DNA of 32,221 nucleotides from Olsenella sp. Marseille-P4559 (GTDB taxonomy: Bacteria > Actinomycetota > Coriobacteriia > Coriobacteriales > Atopobiaceae). The notes below the pieces were generated by a model that made no database searches, had not been told where the DNA came from, and saw only the letters and a program-made list of their open reading frames with translations. Each line of letters starts with the position of its first letter. Positions within the stretch are counted from its first letter, which is position 1. Position numbers and translations under genes: made by a program. Location of the stretch: assembly GCF_900605015.1 (NCBI RefSeq), contig NZ_LR027573.1:842075-874295 (forward strand). Reading direction: 5' to 3'. This document shows positions 15,719 to 23,505 of the stretch, piece after piece.

Positions 15719-17012
15719 TGCTGCCCCCCTCCTTTCCATGGCCATCCGAGCCCATCGAGGGTGCGCCCGCTTCCGGCACAGGCGCGTCGGCACCGTCCGG
15801 GCCGGCCCCGGCGTCAGGGGGCTCCGGTACGGCACCGGCCCCCGCAGCGGCTGCACCGCTGCTAGCGGCAGCGGCGGCCGCGGCCCTCTCGGCCTTCTCG
15901 ACGCGCTTGTGCTCCACATGGTCGACGAGCATGGGGACAATGCCGCCCAGCGCCATGAAGAACACGATGGTGCCTATCATGATGTTGATGATCTCGGAGG
16001 GAGCGCCCATGACCTGCTGGACCGTCTGTCCGCCGTAGATGAGGCCTGCGAAGAGCAATGCGGCCGGGATGCAGCCCACGGGCGAGCAGCCCGCGATAAA
16101 CGCCACGGAGAGGCCGTTGAAGCCGTTGTTCTCGAACGCCGCCAGCGTCGAGATGCCATGAGGCGAGACGCCCGTGATGGTAAGGGCGCCGGCGAGTCCA
16201 CAGAGAAGGCCCGAGACCAGCATGCAGAGCACGATGTTCTTCTCGACGTCGATGCCGGCAAAGCGGGCGGCGTCGCGGTTGAACCCCACGGCGCGCATCT
16301 CGTAGCCAACCTTCGTGCGCTTGAGCAGCCAGCCAATGAGGATAGCGGCCACCACAGCAATGATGATGCCCACGTTGGCATCGGTCTTGACCAGCATCTC
16401 CTTGAGCCAGGGGATGTTCGAGAGGGCAGCCATGCCCTCCTCAGAGACCTTCCACTGGGGCAAGACCATGGTGAGTGCGGAATCATTCACGGGATAGCTG
16501 CCGGTGGAGTTGGGTTGGTGGAAGGCGTCCAGCGTCACAACGTAGTTGCAGATGTAGAGGTTTATCCAGTTGAACATGATGCTGGTAATGACCTCGTGAA
16601 TGCCAAACTTGGCCTTGAGCCATCCCACAAGCGCGCCGGAGAGGGCGCCGGCAATGGCTCCAGAGAGCACGACGAGCGGGATCTCCAGCACGGGCGGAAG
16701 GTCAAGGGAGACACCCACGATCGTGGAGGCCACCGTACCCAAAATGTACTGGCCCTCGGCGCCGATGTTGAAGAGGCCCACCCTAAACGCAAACGCAACG
16801 GCAATGCCGCAGAACAGAAGCGGCGTGGCCTTGATGATTACGTTCGAGACGTACTTGGGCTTGCTGAGCATGCCCGAGAAGAGCGCCGCAAACGAGGCGC
16901 CCGGGTCGTAGCCGGCGCTTGCCAGCACGATGGCGGCCACCAGAAAGCCAACCAGAATGGCGATGATGGAAGAGGCTATCGGCTTCTTCAGCGCCTTTGA
17001 TACGATGCTCAC
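15711..17012 (-). CDS. nupP: Nucleoside ABC transporter permease (NupP-like) with an Ala/Gly/Pro-rich tail
   Basis: A 433-residue permease, the larger of the two in this transporter. Conserved family blocks include FRVGLFNIGAEGQYILGTVA (about 76-95) and EMRAVGFNRDAARFAGIDVE (about 239-258). It starts with GTG at 17012, sharing the four bases GTGA with the nupO stop. After the last membrane segment, from about residue 370, it carries a 60-residue low-complexity tail rich in alanine, glycine, proline and aspartate, absent from the Bacillus relative as I recall it. The tail should face the cytoplasm; its function is unknown. The overlaps with nupO and nupQ place all three in one transcript. Confidence 0.92.
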   Translation of the reverse strand: MSIVSKALKKPIASSIIAILVGFLVAAIVLASAGYDPGASFAALFSGMLSKPKYVSNVIIKATPLLFCGIAVAFAFRVGLFNIGAEGQYILGTVASTIVGVSLDLPPVLEIPLVVLSGAIAGALSGALVGWLKAKFGIHEVITSIMFNWINLYICNYVVTLDAFHQPNSTGSYPVNDSALTMVLPQWKVSEEGMAALSNIPWLKEMLVKTDANVGIIIAVVAAILIGWLLKRTKVGYEMRAVGFNRDAARFAGIDVEKNIVLCMLVSGLLCGLAGALTITGVSPHGISTLAAFENNGFNGLSVAFIAGCSPVGCIPAALLFAGLIYGGQTVQQVMGAPSEIINIMIGTIVFFMALGGIVPMLVDHVEHKRVEKAERAAAAAAASSGAAAAGAGAVPEPPDAGAGPDGADAPVPEAGAPSMGSDGHGKEGGSNA

Positions 17013-18538
17013 TTGGCCTCGCCCCCTGCCATGAGAAGGCCAACCTTCTCCTCGCTAGCCGTACCTTGGGCAAACGTGCCCGCAATCTGGCCATGGTGGA
17101 TAACGACGATGGTGTCGGACACGTCCATCACCTCGTCGAGCTCGAGCGAGACGAGAAGGATCGCCGCGCCACGGTCGCGCTCGCGGATGAGCGTCTTGTG
17201 CACGAACTCGATGGCACCAACGTCGAGTCCTCGCGTGGGCTGAACGGCGATGAGCAGGTCGGGCTCGCCTGAGACCTCGCGCGCGATGATGGCCTTCTGC
17301 TGGTTGCCGCCGGAAAGTCCGCCCGCGGGATGGTCTGCGCAGTCTGCCGGGCGGATGTCGAACTCCTTGATGAGCCCCTCGGCAAACGCATGAACCTTAT
17401 TCGAGTCGAGCGTGGCACCCGTGCCAAACGCATCCTCGTTGTGCCGCTCGAGCACGGAGTTCTCGGCCACGCTAAAGGGAAGCACCAGGCCAAAGCGCTG
17501 ACGGTCTGCCGGGATGGTAGCGACCTTGTGGTCGAGGATGTTTCTCGGCGTGGTGTTTTGGATCTGGGCGCCCTTTACCTCGATGGTGCCAGACTCCACC
17601 TTGACCAAACCGTCCATTGCCTCGACAAGCTCGTCTTGGCCGTTGCCGTCGATGCCCGCAAGGCCCACGATCTCTCCGGCACGCACCTCAAGGTTGAGCC
17701 CGCGCACCTGCTCGATGCCGCGCGCGTCCTTCACGTGCAGGCCAGAGATCTTGAGCACGGGCTCGCCCGGATGCGCCGGCGCCTTGTCCACCTTAAGGTT
17801 CACGTGACGGCCAACCATCTTCGAGGCGAGCTCCTCCGTGGATGTCTTGGCAACGTCGACGGTACCCATATAGACGCCACGCCGGATGATCGTGCACGCA
17901 TCGGCAGAGGCCATGATCTCCTTCAGCTTGTGCGTGATGATGATCACGGTCTTGCCCTTGGCGACAAGCCCGCGCATGATCTGGATAAGCTGGTCGATCT
18001 CCTGCGGGGTGAGCACGGCCGTGGGCTCGTCCAAGATGAGGGTGTCGGCGCCGCGGTAGAGCGCCTTCAGGATCTCGACGCACTGCTGCATGCCAACGGT
18101 AATGTCCTCGATGCGGGCATCGGGGTCGACCTCAAAGCCATACTCGTCGACGATCTTCTCGACTTCCTTCCTGGCCCGCGCCATGTCCAGCACGCCCGCG
18201 GCCTTGCAAACCTCCTCGCCCAAGACGATGTTCTCGGCAACGGTGAAGTTCTCGATGAGCATGAAGTGCTGGTGCACCATGCCAATGCCGTGTCCAATGG
18301 CGTCAAGCGGGCTCCTCACGTCCACGCGCTGGCCTGAGAGGTAGACCTCGCCCTCGTCTGCCTGGTACAGGCCGTACAGCACATTCATGAGCGTGCTTTT
18401 GCCGGCACCGTTCTCGCCTAGGATGGCGTGGACCGTCTGCTTCTTCACGTCCAGGCTCACGTTATCCAGGGCCTTGAACGACCCAAACGTCTTTGTTATC
18501 CCATGCATCTGCACGGCGTACTCGGAGCTGACCTCCAC
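17009..18538 (-). CDS. nupO: Nucleoside ABC transporter ATPase (NupO-like), two ABC domains
   Basis: A 509-residue protein with two fused ATPase domains. The first has Walker A GENGAGKST (41-49) and Walker B LILDEPTAV. The second has a degenerate Walker A (GIDGNGQDEL) but a perfect signature LSGGNQQKAIIAREV, with a modified Walker B (LLIAVQPTRGLDVG). This asymmetry is the family norm for sugar/nucleoside importers: one competent and one degenerate ATP site. It powers import through NupP and NupQ. The start at 18538 follows GAAGGGGAGATGAGCC. It begins 66 bases after the binding-protein gene, behind a hairpin without a T run. Confidence 0.95.
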   Translation of the reverse strand: MEVSSEYAVQMHGITKTFGSFKALDNVSLDVKKQTVHAILGENGAGKSTLMNVLYGLYQADEGEVYLSGQRVDVRSPLDAIGHGIGMVHQHFMLIENFTVAENIVLGEEVCKAAGVLDMARARKEVEKIVDEYGFEVDPDARIEDITVGMQQCVEILKALYRGADTLILDEPTAVLTPQEIDQLIQIMRGLVAKGKTVIIITHKLKEIMASADACTIIRRGVYMGTVDVAKTSTEELASKMVGRHVNLKVDKAPAHPGEPVLKISGLHVKDARGIEQVRGLNLEVRAGEIVGLAGIDGNGQDELVEAMDGLVKVESGTIEVKGAQIQNTTPRNILDHKVATIPADRQRFGLVLPFSVAENSVLERHNEDAFGTGATLDSNKVHAFAEGLIKEFDIRPADCADHPAGGLSGGNQQKAIIAREVSGEPDLLIAVQPTRGLDVGAIEFVHKTLIRERDRGAAILLVSLELDEVMDVSDTIVVIHHGQIAGTFAQGTASEEKVGLLMAGGEAK

Positions 18539-18564
18539 GGCTCATCTCCCCTTCTCGATGAGTA

Positions 18565-18597
18565 GGCAGGGCACCTCAACATGTGGGGCGCCCTGCC
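18565..18597 (-). promoter_or_regulatory. Intercistronic hairpin between nupN and nupO
   Basis: On the minus strand GGCAGGGCGCC (18587-18597) pairs with GGTGCCCTGCC (18565-18575), 11 base pairs with one wobble. The sequence after it (TACTCATCG) has no T run, so this is more likely a 3' stabiliser or partial attenuator than a full terminator. Confidence 0.55.
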
Positions 18598-18604
18598 GCT
18601 GTGG

Positions 18605-19708
18605 CTACAGCTTGCTGGTGAACGCATCCAGCTCGCTGGAGTTGGCGGGCGGCACAATGTCGCCGCTCTTAATCTTGTCCTCAAGCGCAACGGCGGCCTG
18701 GTAGACGGCATCGTCCATGAGGGAGTGGTCCTCAGGGATGCCCACGCAGCCCTCGGTGAGGCCGAGATTCATGTTGGAGCCACCCTTAGTCTCGCCGTTG
18801 ATGAGCTTCCTCGAGACGTCCGCCACGGCCACATCGACGCGCTTCAGGGCCGAGGTGAGAACGTTGTCCGGAGCCAGGAACGACTGGTCCATGTCGACGC
18901 CGATGGCAAACTTGCCGGCGTCCTTGGCGGCCTCGATCACGCCGGTACCCGTGCCACCGGAAGCGTGGAACACCACATCGCAGCCGCTGGAGAACATCTT
19001 GGAGGCAATGGACTTGCCCTTGGCAGAATCCGAGAAGCTCTCGGCATACTGGGCCTGGATCTCGACGTTTGTGCCCTGCTCCCTATTGGCGTAGGCAACG
19101 CCGCCCTTGTAGCCGTACTCAAACTGGTCGATAATGTCGCTGGAGATGCCACCCACGAAGCCAACCTGTCCGGTCTTGGACGTGCGGGCAGCGATGTAGC
19201 CCACGAGGAACGAGGGCTCCTGGGCGCGGAACTGCACGCCGGTAAGGTTGGAGCCGTCGGTGGGGTTGGCGTTGTCGATGATGGCAAACTGCACGTCGGG
19301 GTTGGTAGCGGCAGCTTTGCCCACGGCCTCTGCCATGGCAAAGCCAATGCCCCAGACAAGCTCGGAACCGTCGTCGACGGCCTTGTCGAGGTTGGTGGCG
19401 TAGTCAGACTCCTGCTTGGACTCGAGGTAGCTCACCTGCCACCCCTCGTCACTCTGAAGCTGCTGGAGGCCCGACCAAGCGAGCTGGTTGAACGACTGGT
19501 CGTTCACGCCACCGGTGTCCGTGACCATCTCGATCTTGTGGGCGGCCGACGAGCTGCCACCTGAGCCAGCGCTTGAGGAGTTACTCGACGAGGACGAGCC
19601 CGAAGAGGACCCACCGCAACCGATGAGTGCGCCAGAGAGGCCAAGTGCGCACACCCCTGCGGCACCCCTCAGGAACCCACGACGCGTGAAGCTGCTCCCG
19701 TATGCCAT
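18605..19708 (-). CDS. nupN: Nucleoside-binding lipoprotein (BmpA/PnrA/NupN family), Tat signal
   Basis: The 367-residue extracellular binding protein captures nucleosides for NupO/P/Q. It has a twin-arginine motif, SFTRRGFLRG (about 6-15), then a hydrophobic stretch and a lipobox SGALIGC, so it should be exported by Tat and anchored by a lipid on the cysteine. A serine/glycine linker of about 25 residues follows. The mature part opens with IEMVTDTGGVNDQSFNQLAW, the BmpA family signature with the conserved DTGG and NDQSFN. Start at the second ATG (19708), 6 bases after AAGGG; the ATG at 19714 touches the Shine-Dalgarno. It is encoded between deoB and nupO. Confidence 0.93.
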   Translation of the reverse strand: MAYGSSFTRRGFLRGAAGVCALGLSGALIGCGGSSSGSSSSSNSSSAGSGGSSSAAHKIEMVTDTGGVNDQSFNQLAWSGLQQLQSDEGWQVSYLESKQESDYATNLDKAVDDGSELVWGIGFAMAEAVGKAAATNPDVQFAIIDNANPTDGSNLTGVQFRAQEPSFLVGYIAARTSKTGQVGFVGGISSDIIDQFEYGYKGGVAYANREQGTNVEIQAQYAESFSDSAKGKSIASKMFSSGCDVVFHASGGTGTGVIEAAKDAGKFAIGVDMDQSFLAPDNVLTSALKRVDVAVADVSRKLINGETKGGSNMNLGLTEGCVGIPEDHSLMDDAVYQAAVALEDKIKSGDIVPPANSSELDAFTSKL

Positions 19709-19751
19709 GTTCATCCCTTCCCTCTCGCCGTCCCCGCAAGGTCGGCGTCCT

Positions 19752-19785
19752 TTGGCGGCAAAGCCGCCACTCCCTCAAGGGAGGA
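19752..19785 (-). promoter_or_regulatory. Two small hairpins between deoB and nupN
   Basis: TGGCGG-CAAA-GCCGCCA and CTCCCT-CA-AGGGAG lie side by side in the 124-base gap between deoB and nupN. Neither is followed by a T run on the minus strand. They may separate the stability of the deoB and nupN messages. Confidence 0.4.
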
Positions 19786-19832
19786 AGCCCTCCCCCGTAC
19801 ACAAAGTTACGTGCCGAGCAAACAAAGTGCCG

Positions 19833-21023
19833 CTAGGACTTGAGAATCTGGTCGACGTGCGACGTCCCCGCAGGGAGCGCGGGTGCTCCCAGGTAGTCGA
19901 GGACCGTCGCCGAGACGTCCGCGAACGTGGGTCGCGTGCCCAGGTCCACGCCGGCACGCACGCGCGGGCCGCAGACGAGCCAGGGGACATACTCGCGCGA
20001 GTGGTCCGTGGAGGGCGTCACGGGATCGCACCCGTGGTCCGCCGTGATCATGAGCAGGTCGTCCTCGCGCAGCCCCGCCACGATGCGCGGGAGCCGCTCG
20101 TCGAAGTAGCTGAGCGCGCGGGCGTAGCCGGGTGCATCGTTCCTGTGCCCGTAGACCATGTCGAAGTCCACGAGGTTCGTGTAGCACAGGCCCGTGAAGT
20201 CGCGGCCCGTGGCCTCGATGGTGCGCTCGATGCCCTCGGGGTTGCCCGAGGTGAAGACGTGGCCGGTCATGCCGCGGTGGGCGAAGATGTCATAGATCTT
20301 GCCGATGGAGAGCACGTCCTGCCCGTCATCCTTGAGCACGTCGAGCATCGTGCGGCCCGTGGGCTCCAGCGAGAAGTCGTGCCTTCTCGACGTGCGCTCG
20401 TAGTTGGGCCACTCACCCGTGTAGGGGCGCGCGATGACGCGGGCGACGCCATGCTTTCCCGTGAGAATCCTGCGCGCGATGCGGCAGTACTCGTAGAGCT
20501 TCTCGGGGGGCACCAAGTCCTCGTGCGCGGCGACTTGGAAGACGGAGTCGCCCGAGGTGTAGACGATGAGCTTGCCGGTCTCAAGCTGCTCGCGGCCGTA
20601 GTCGTGGATGACCTGCGTGCCCGAGTAGGGCTTGTTGCAGAGGACCCCACGTCCCGTCTGGCGCTCGAACTCCTCGATGACCTCGGGCGGGAAGCCGTTG
20701 GGGTAGGTGGGAAAGCGCCTGGGTGAGATGACACCGGCCATCTCCCAGTGGCCCACCGTGGTGTCCTTGCCGGCAGAGGCCTCCCGCAGGCGGGCGAACG
20801 CCCCCGTGGGCGCCTCCACCGGCACGAGGTCCACGTCATAGGGTGACTCCAGCGCTCCCTCGATGTTGAGCAGGCCGAGAGACGCCATGTTGGGAACCTT
20901 GAGCTCGGCCGTAGTGGCACAGGCGCACAGGGTGTTACTGCCCTTGTCGCCCCACTCCACAGCGTCGGGCTCGGCCCCGATGCCAAAGCTATCTAGTACC
21001 ACGAGAAATACGCGACGTCCCAT
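19833..21023 (-). CDS. deoB: Phosphopentomutase
   Basis: DeoB moves phosphate between C1 and C5 of ribose or deoxyribose, so the sugar released by Pdp can enter central metabolism or go to DeoC. The 396-residue enzyme has alkaline-phosphatase-type metal sites: D11 in VFLVVLDSFGIGAEPD, the phosphorylated threonine in GKDTTVGHWEMAG, and ITADHGCDP with STDHSREYVPWL near the C-terminus. Length and motifs are normal. The ATG at 21023 follows GGAGGAG by 6 bases. It is the first gene of the minus-strand nucleoside unit, so the promoter lies between it and psuK. Confidence 0.96.
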   Translation of the reverse strand: MGRRVFLVVLDSFGIGAEPDAVEWGDKGSNTLCACATTAELKVPNMASLGLLNIEGALESPYDVDLVPVEAPTGAFARLREASAGKDTTVGHWEMAGVISPRRFPTYPNGFPPEVIEEFERQTGRGVLCNKPYSGTQVIHDYGREQLETGKLIVYTSGDSVFQVAAHEDLVPPEKLYEYCRIARRILTGKHGVARVIARPYTGEWPNYERTSRRHDFSLEPTGRTMLDVLKDDGQDVLSIGKIYDIFAHRGMTGHVFTSGNPEGIERTIEATGRDFTGLCYTNLVDFDMVYGHRNDAPGYARALSYFDERLPRIVAGLREDDLLMITADHGCDPVTPSTDHSREYVPWLVCGPRVRAGVDLGTRPTFADVSATVLDYLGAPALPAGTSHVDQILKS

Positions 21024-21088
21024 CGGCGACTCCTCCCGCTGAGAATGCCTGGCCTACACCAACCTGGGTTACAGCTGTTCATTAGAAA

Positions 21089-21102
21089 AACATGATAATG
21101 TT
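21089..21102. promoter_or_regulatory. Candidate operator upstream of deoB
   Basis: AACAT-GATA-ATGTT is a 14-base inverted repeat 66 bases upstream of the deoB start, in an AT-richer patch. It is a plausible binding site for a regulator of the nucleoside operon, perhaps the winged-helix domain of PsuK encoded across the gap. Confidence 0.4.
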
Positions 21103-21301
21103 GGTTTCTGTTGTCTCCGCCCACTTGCCCTCGACTACCAGTCGAACGGCTATGCCGAGACGTTGGACGGCAGCCGCTTACAGTTCTTCAACAATCACTT
21201 AGAGTCTTGTGTATCATGCCTTATTGACCGTCAGCTGGCTAGATGCTGCCGTCAACCGCCCATATCGACTTGTTCTCAAATGTGATGATATATATTTATA
21301 T

Positions 21302-21330
21302 TTGATTAGTTTAGTAAGATATTGTTTAAT
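21302..21330 (+). promoter_or_regulatory. Sigma70-like promoter of psuK-psuG
   Basis: TTGATT (21302-21307) and TTTAAT (21325-21330) are 17 bases apart in an AT-rich tract, giving a leader of about 25 bases before the ATG at 21362. Confidence 0.55.
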
Positions 21331-21361
21331 TTGTTTTGGTGTCCCGACGGAAAGGAGTACC

Positions 21362-22468
21362 ATGCTTACAAAGCGGGAACGACAGATACTCGGGTGGATC
21401 AAGGCGAACCCATCGATCTCGCAGCGCGAGATCGCGGAGAGGGCGCAGATAACACGCTCCTCAGTTGCCGTCCACATCTCCAATCTCATCAAGAAGGGCG
21501 CCATCCTGGGCCGCGAGTACATCATTTCCGACCGTCCCTACGTGGTGGTTATTGGTGGGGCCAACATGGACGTGGCCGGCAAGCCCGATGTCACGCTCAT
21601 ACCGCATGACTCGAACCCCGGCACCGTGCGGATGTCGCCCGGAGGGGCTGGGCGCAACGTGGCCCACAACCTTGCGCTTCTCGGCTGCGACGTTAAGCTC
21701 ATCTCCGCCTTTGGCGACGACGCCCGAGGGCGCGACCTCGCTGAGAGCTGCCGCCGCGCGGGCATCGACGTGAACGACTCGGTGACGATGCCCGGTGCCA
21801 CGACCTCCTCGTACGTGTTCATCATGAACGAGCAGGGCGAGATGCAGCTGGCCGTTGCCGACATGAAGATCTTCGACAGGCTGGTGCCCGCAACCCTTGA
21901 ACGCCGCCTTGACGTGATCGACCGCGCAGCCATCTGCGTTGTGGACACCAACATCCCCAAGGAGAGCTTGAGCTACCTTGCGAAAAAGGTGACGGTGCCC
22001 CTCTTCTGCGACCCCGTCTCCACAGCGAAGGCCGTAAAGCTCAAGGGCATTCTCGGCAGGATTGATACGCTCAAGCCCAACCTCCTCGAGGCCGAAGCCC
22101 TCTCGGGCGTGCCCATCACCGATGACGACTCGCTGCGGCTTGCCGCAAAAACGCTGCTTCGCACTGGCCTCAAGCGCGTGTTTATCTCCCTGGGTGACGG
22201 TGGCATCTACTGCGCCGACCACGAGACCGAGCTCAAGCTTCCTACCATCGCCCACAATGTCGTGAACGCCACGGGTACCGGCGACACGATGATGGCAGCC
22301 ATCGCCTGGGCGTCTCTTATGGGCGGCGGCCTTACAGAAGCAGGCGCGGCCGGCCTTGCCGCCGCGGCTGTGTGCGCCGAGTCGCCCGAGACCATCAGTC
22401 CGTACCTCACCACGGAGGGTATCCGTCGCCGCATTGATGCTGCAGGGCTTTCCAACATGGAGAAATAA
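21362..22468 (+). CDS. psuK: Pseudouridine kinase with N-terminal winged helix (PfkB family)
   Basis: The 368-residue protein joins a DNA-binding domain to a sugar kinase. Residues 1-55 (ILGWIKANPSISQREIAERA, then VAVHISNLIKKGAILGREYI) read as a MarR/Lrp-like winged helix. The PfkB kinase follows from VVVIGGANMDVAGKP (61-75) with SPGGAGRNVAHNLA (92-105) and the catalytic NATGTGDTMM (303-310, D308 as base). It should phosphorylate pseudouridine to pseudouridine-5'-phosphate for PsuG. The helix domain suggests it also regulates its own locus, as proposed for similar fused kinases. The ATG at 21362 follows AAGGAG. It is divergent from deoB and 55 bases upstream of psuG. Confidence 0.92.
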   Translation: MLTKRERQILGWIKANPSISQREIAERAQITRSSVAVHISNLIKKGAILGREYIISDRPYVVVIGGANMDVAGKPDVTLIPHDSNPGTVRMSPGGAGRNVAHNLALLGCDVKLISAFGDDARGRDLAESCRRAGIDVNDSVTMPGATTSSYVFIMNEQGEMQLAVADMKIFDRLVPATLERRLDVIDRAAICVVDTNIPKESLSYLAKKVTVPLFCDPVSTAKAVKLKGILGRIDTLKPNLLEAEALSGVPITDDDSLRLAAKTLLRTGLKRVFISLGDGGIYCADHETELKLPTIAHNVVNATGTGDTMMAAIAWASLMGGGLTEAGAAGLAAAAVCAESPETISPYLTTEGIRRRIDAAGLSNMEK

Positions 22469-22523
22469 ACCGCGCTAGGCGCTTGCATCCAGTGCTCGAA
22501 CCAAGCGCGAGAAAGGAACAGCA

Positions 22524-23450
22524 GTGAAGGAGCTCAACAAGTATCTCGATGTCTCCTCGGAGGTCAAAAAGGCGCTCGACGAGAACCGCCCCGTCGTGGC
22601 CCTCGAGTCCACGATCATCTCGCACGGCATGCCCTACCCCCAGAACGTCCACACCGCCCTTGAGGTCGAGCGCATCATCCGCGAGCACGGGGCAATGCCT
22701 GCCACCGTCGCCGTGATTGGCGGTCGTCTGCGCGCGGGCCTCTCCGAGGGGGAGATTGACTACCTGGGCAAGAAGGGCCGCGAGGTGGCCAAGGTGAGCC
22801 GCCGCGACCTTCCCGTGATTGTCGAGCGCGGCGAGGACGGCGCCACCACCGTTACCACCACGATGATCATTGCGCATATGGCCGGCATCCAGGTCTTTGC
22901 CACCGGCGGCATCGGAGGCGTGCACCGCGGTGCCGCCACCACGATGGACGTCTCCGCCGACCTCGAGGAGCTTGCCCATACGCCCGTGCTGGTTGTCTGC
23001 GCCGGTGCCAAGGCCATTCTCGACCTTGGGCTTACCCTTGAGTACCTCGAGACCCACGGCGTGCCCGTGCTTGGCTACCAGACCTCCGAGCTGCCCGCGT
23101 TCTACACGCGCCACAGCGGCTTTGGCGTTGACTATGAGGTAGACACCCCCGAGGAGCTTGCAAGGATCTTCCACGCCAAGCGCGAGATGGGCCTTGGGGG
23201 AGGCGTGCTCGTGGGCAACCCCATCCCTGAGGAGCACTCGCTCGACAAGGGCGAGATGGACAAGGCCATTGACCAAGCCCTGAGGGAGGCAGACGAGAAG
23301 GGCGTCCACGGCAAGGATGTCACGCCGTTCCTTCTCGCCCGCGTGGCCGAGCTCACCGGCGGCGACTCGCTCGACTCCAACATCCACCTCGTGTACAACA
23401 ACGTCGCACTTGGCGCCGAGGTTGCAAAGAGCCTCTGCACCCTCAAGTAG
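22524..23450 (+). CDS. psuG: Pseudouridine-5'-phosphate glycosidase
   Basis: PsuG breaks the C-C glycosidic bond of pseudouridine-5'-phosphate to give uracil and ribose-5-phosphate, salvaging a base from degraded tRNA and rRNA. The 308-residue protein has the family's N-terminal block VVALESTIISHGMPYPQN with E28, the metal and substrate loops TTVTTTMIIAHMAGIQVFAT and GGIGGVHRGA, and VVCAGAKAILDLGLTLEYLE. It starts with GTG at 22524, 7 bases after AAAGGAAC. It follows psuK closely, so the kinase product passes directly to it. The gene ends 2 bases before a palindromic repeat shared with convergent rdgB. Confidence 0.96.
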   Translation: MKELNKYLDVSSEVKKALDENRPVVALESTIISHGMPYPQNVHTALEVERIIREHGAMPATVAVIGGRLRAGLSEGEIDYLGKKGREVAKVSRRDLPVIVERGEDGATTVTTTMIIAHMAGIQVFATGGIGGVHRGAATTMDVSADLEELAHTPVLVVCAGAKAILDLGLTLEYLETHGVPVLGYQTSELPAFYTRHSGFGVDYEVDTPEELARIFHAKREMGLGGGVLVGNPIPEEHSLDKGEMDKAIDQALREADEKGVHGKDVTPFLLARVAELTGGDSLDSNIHLVYNNVALGAEVAKSLCTLK

Positions 23451-23452
23451 CT

Positions 23453-23505
23453 ATGAGACAAAGGGAAACTCCCTTTGTCTCATTCCGTTCGTCTCATTTG
23501 TCTCA
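23453..23505. repeat. TGAGACA-type palindromic repeat, copy 2, filling a convergent gap
   Basis: ATGAGACAAAGGGA (23453-23466) pairs perfectly with 23470-23483 over 14 bases with a 3-base loop; two more TCTCAT copies follow. The repeat fills the whole gap between psuG and rdgB and even supplies the TGA stop of rdgB (23503-23505). It could act as a terminator for both genes although no clean T run follows. It resembles 10281-10328. Confidence 0.7.

Larger units (their letters stand above)
21024..21361. other. Divergent control region between deoB and psuK
   Basis: This 338-base region must hold the promoters of both nucleoside units. The right part is strikingly AT-rich (21280-21335) compared with the surroundings and carries the psuK promoter. 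On the deoB side I see the inverted repeat at 21089-21102, but no -35/-10 pair I trust. TTGAC at 21226 and GTCAA at 21253-21257 form a further loose inverted pair. Confidence 0.5.

Noticed and set aside
15594-17000. 468-codon plus-strand frame opposite nupP and nupQ
   Set aside because: Same explanation: a hydrophilic shadow of membrane protein genes, no family match.
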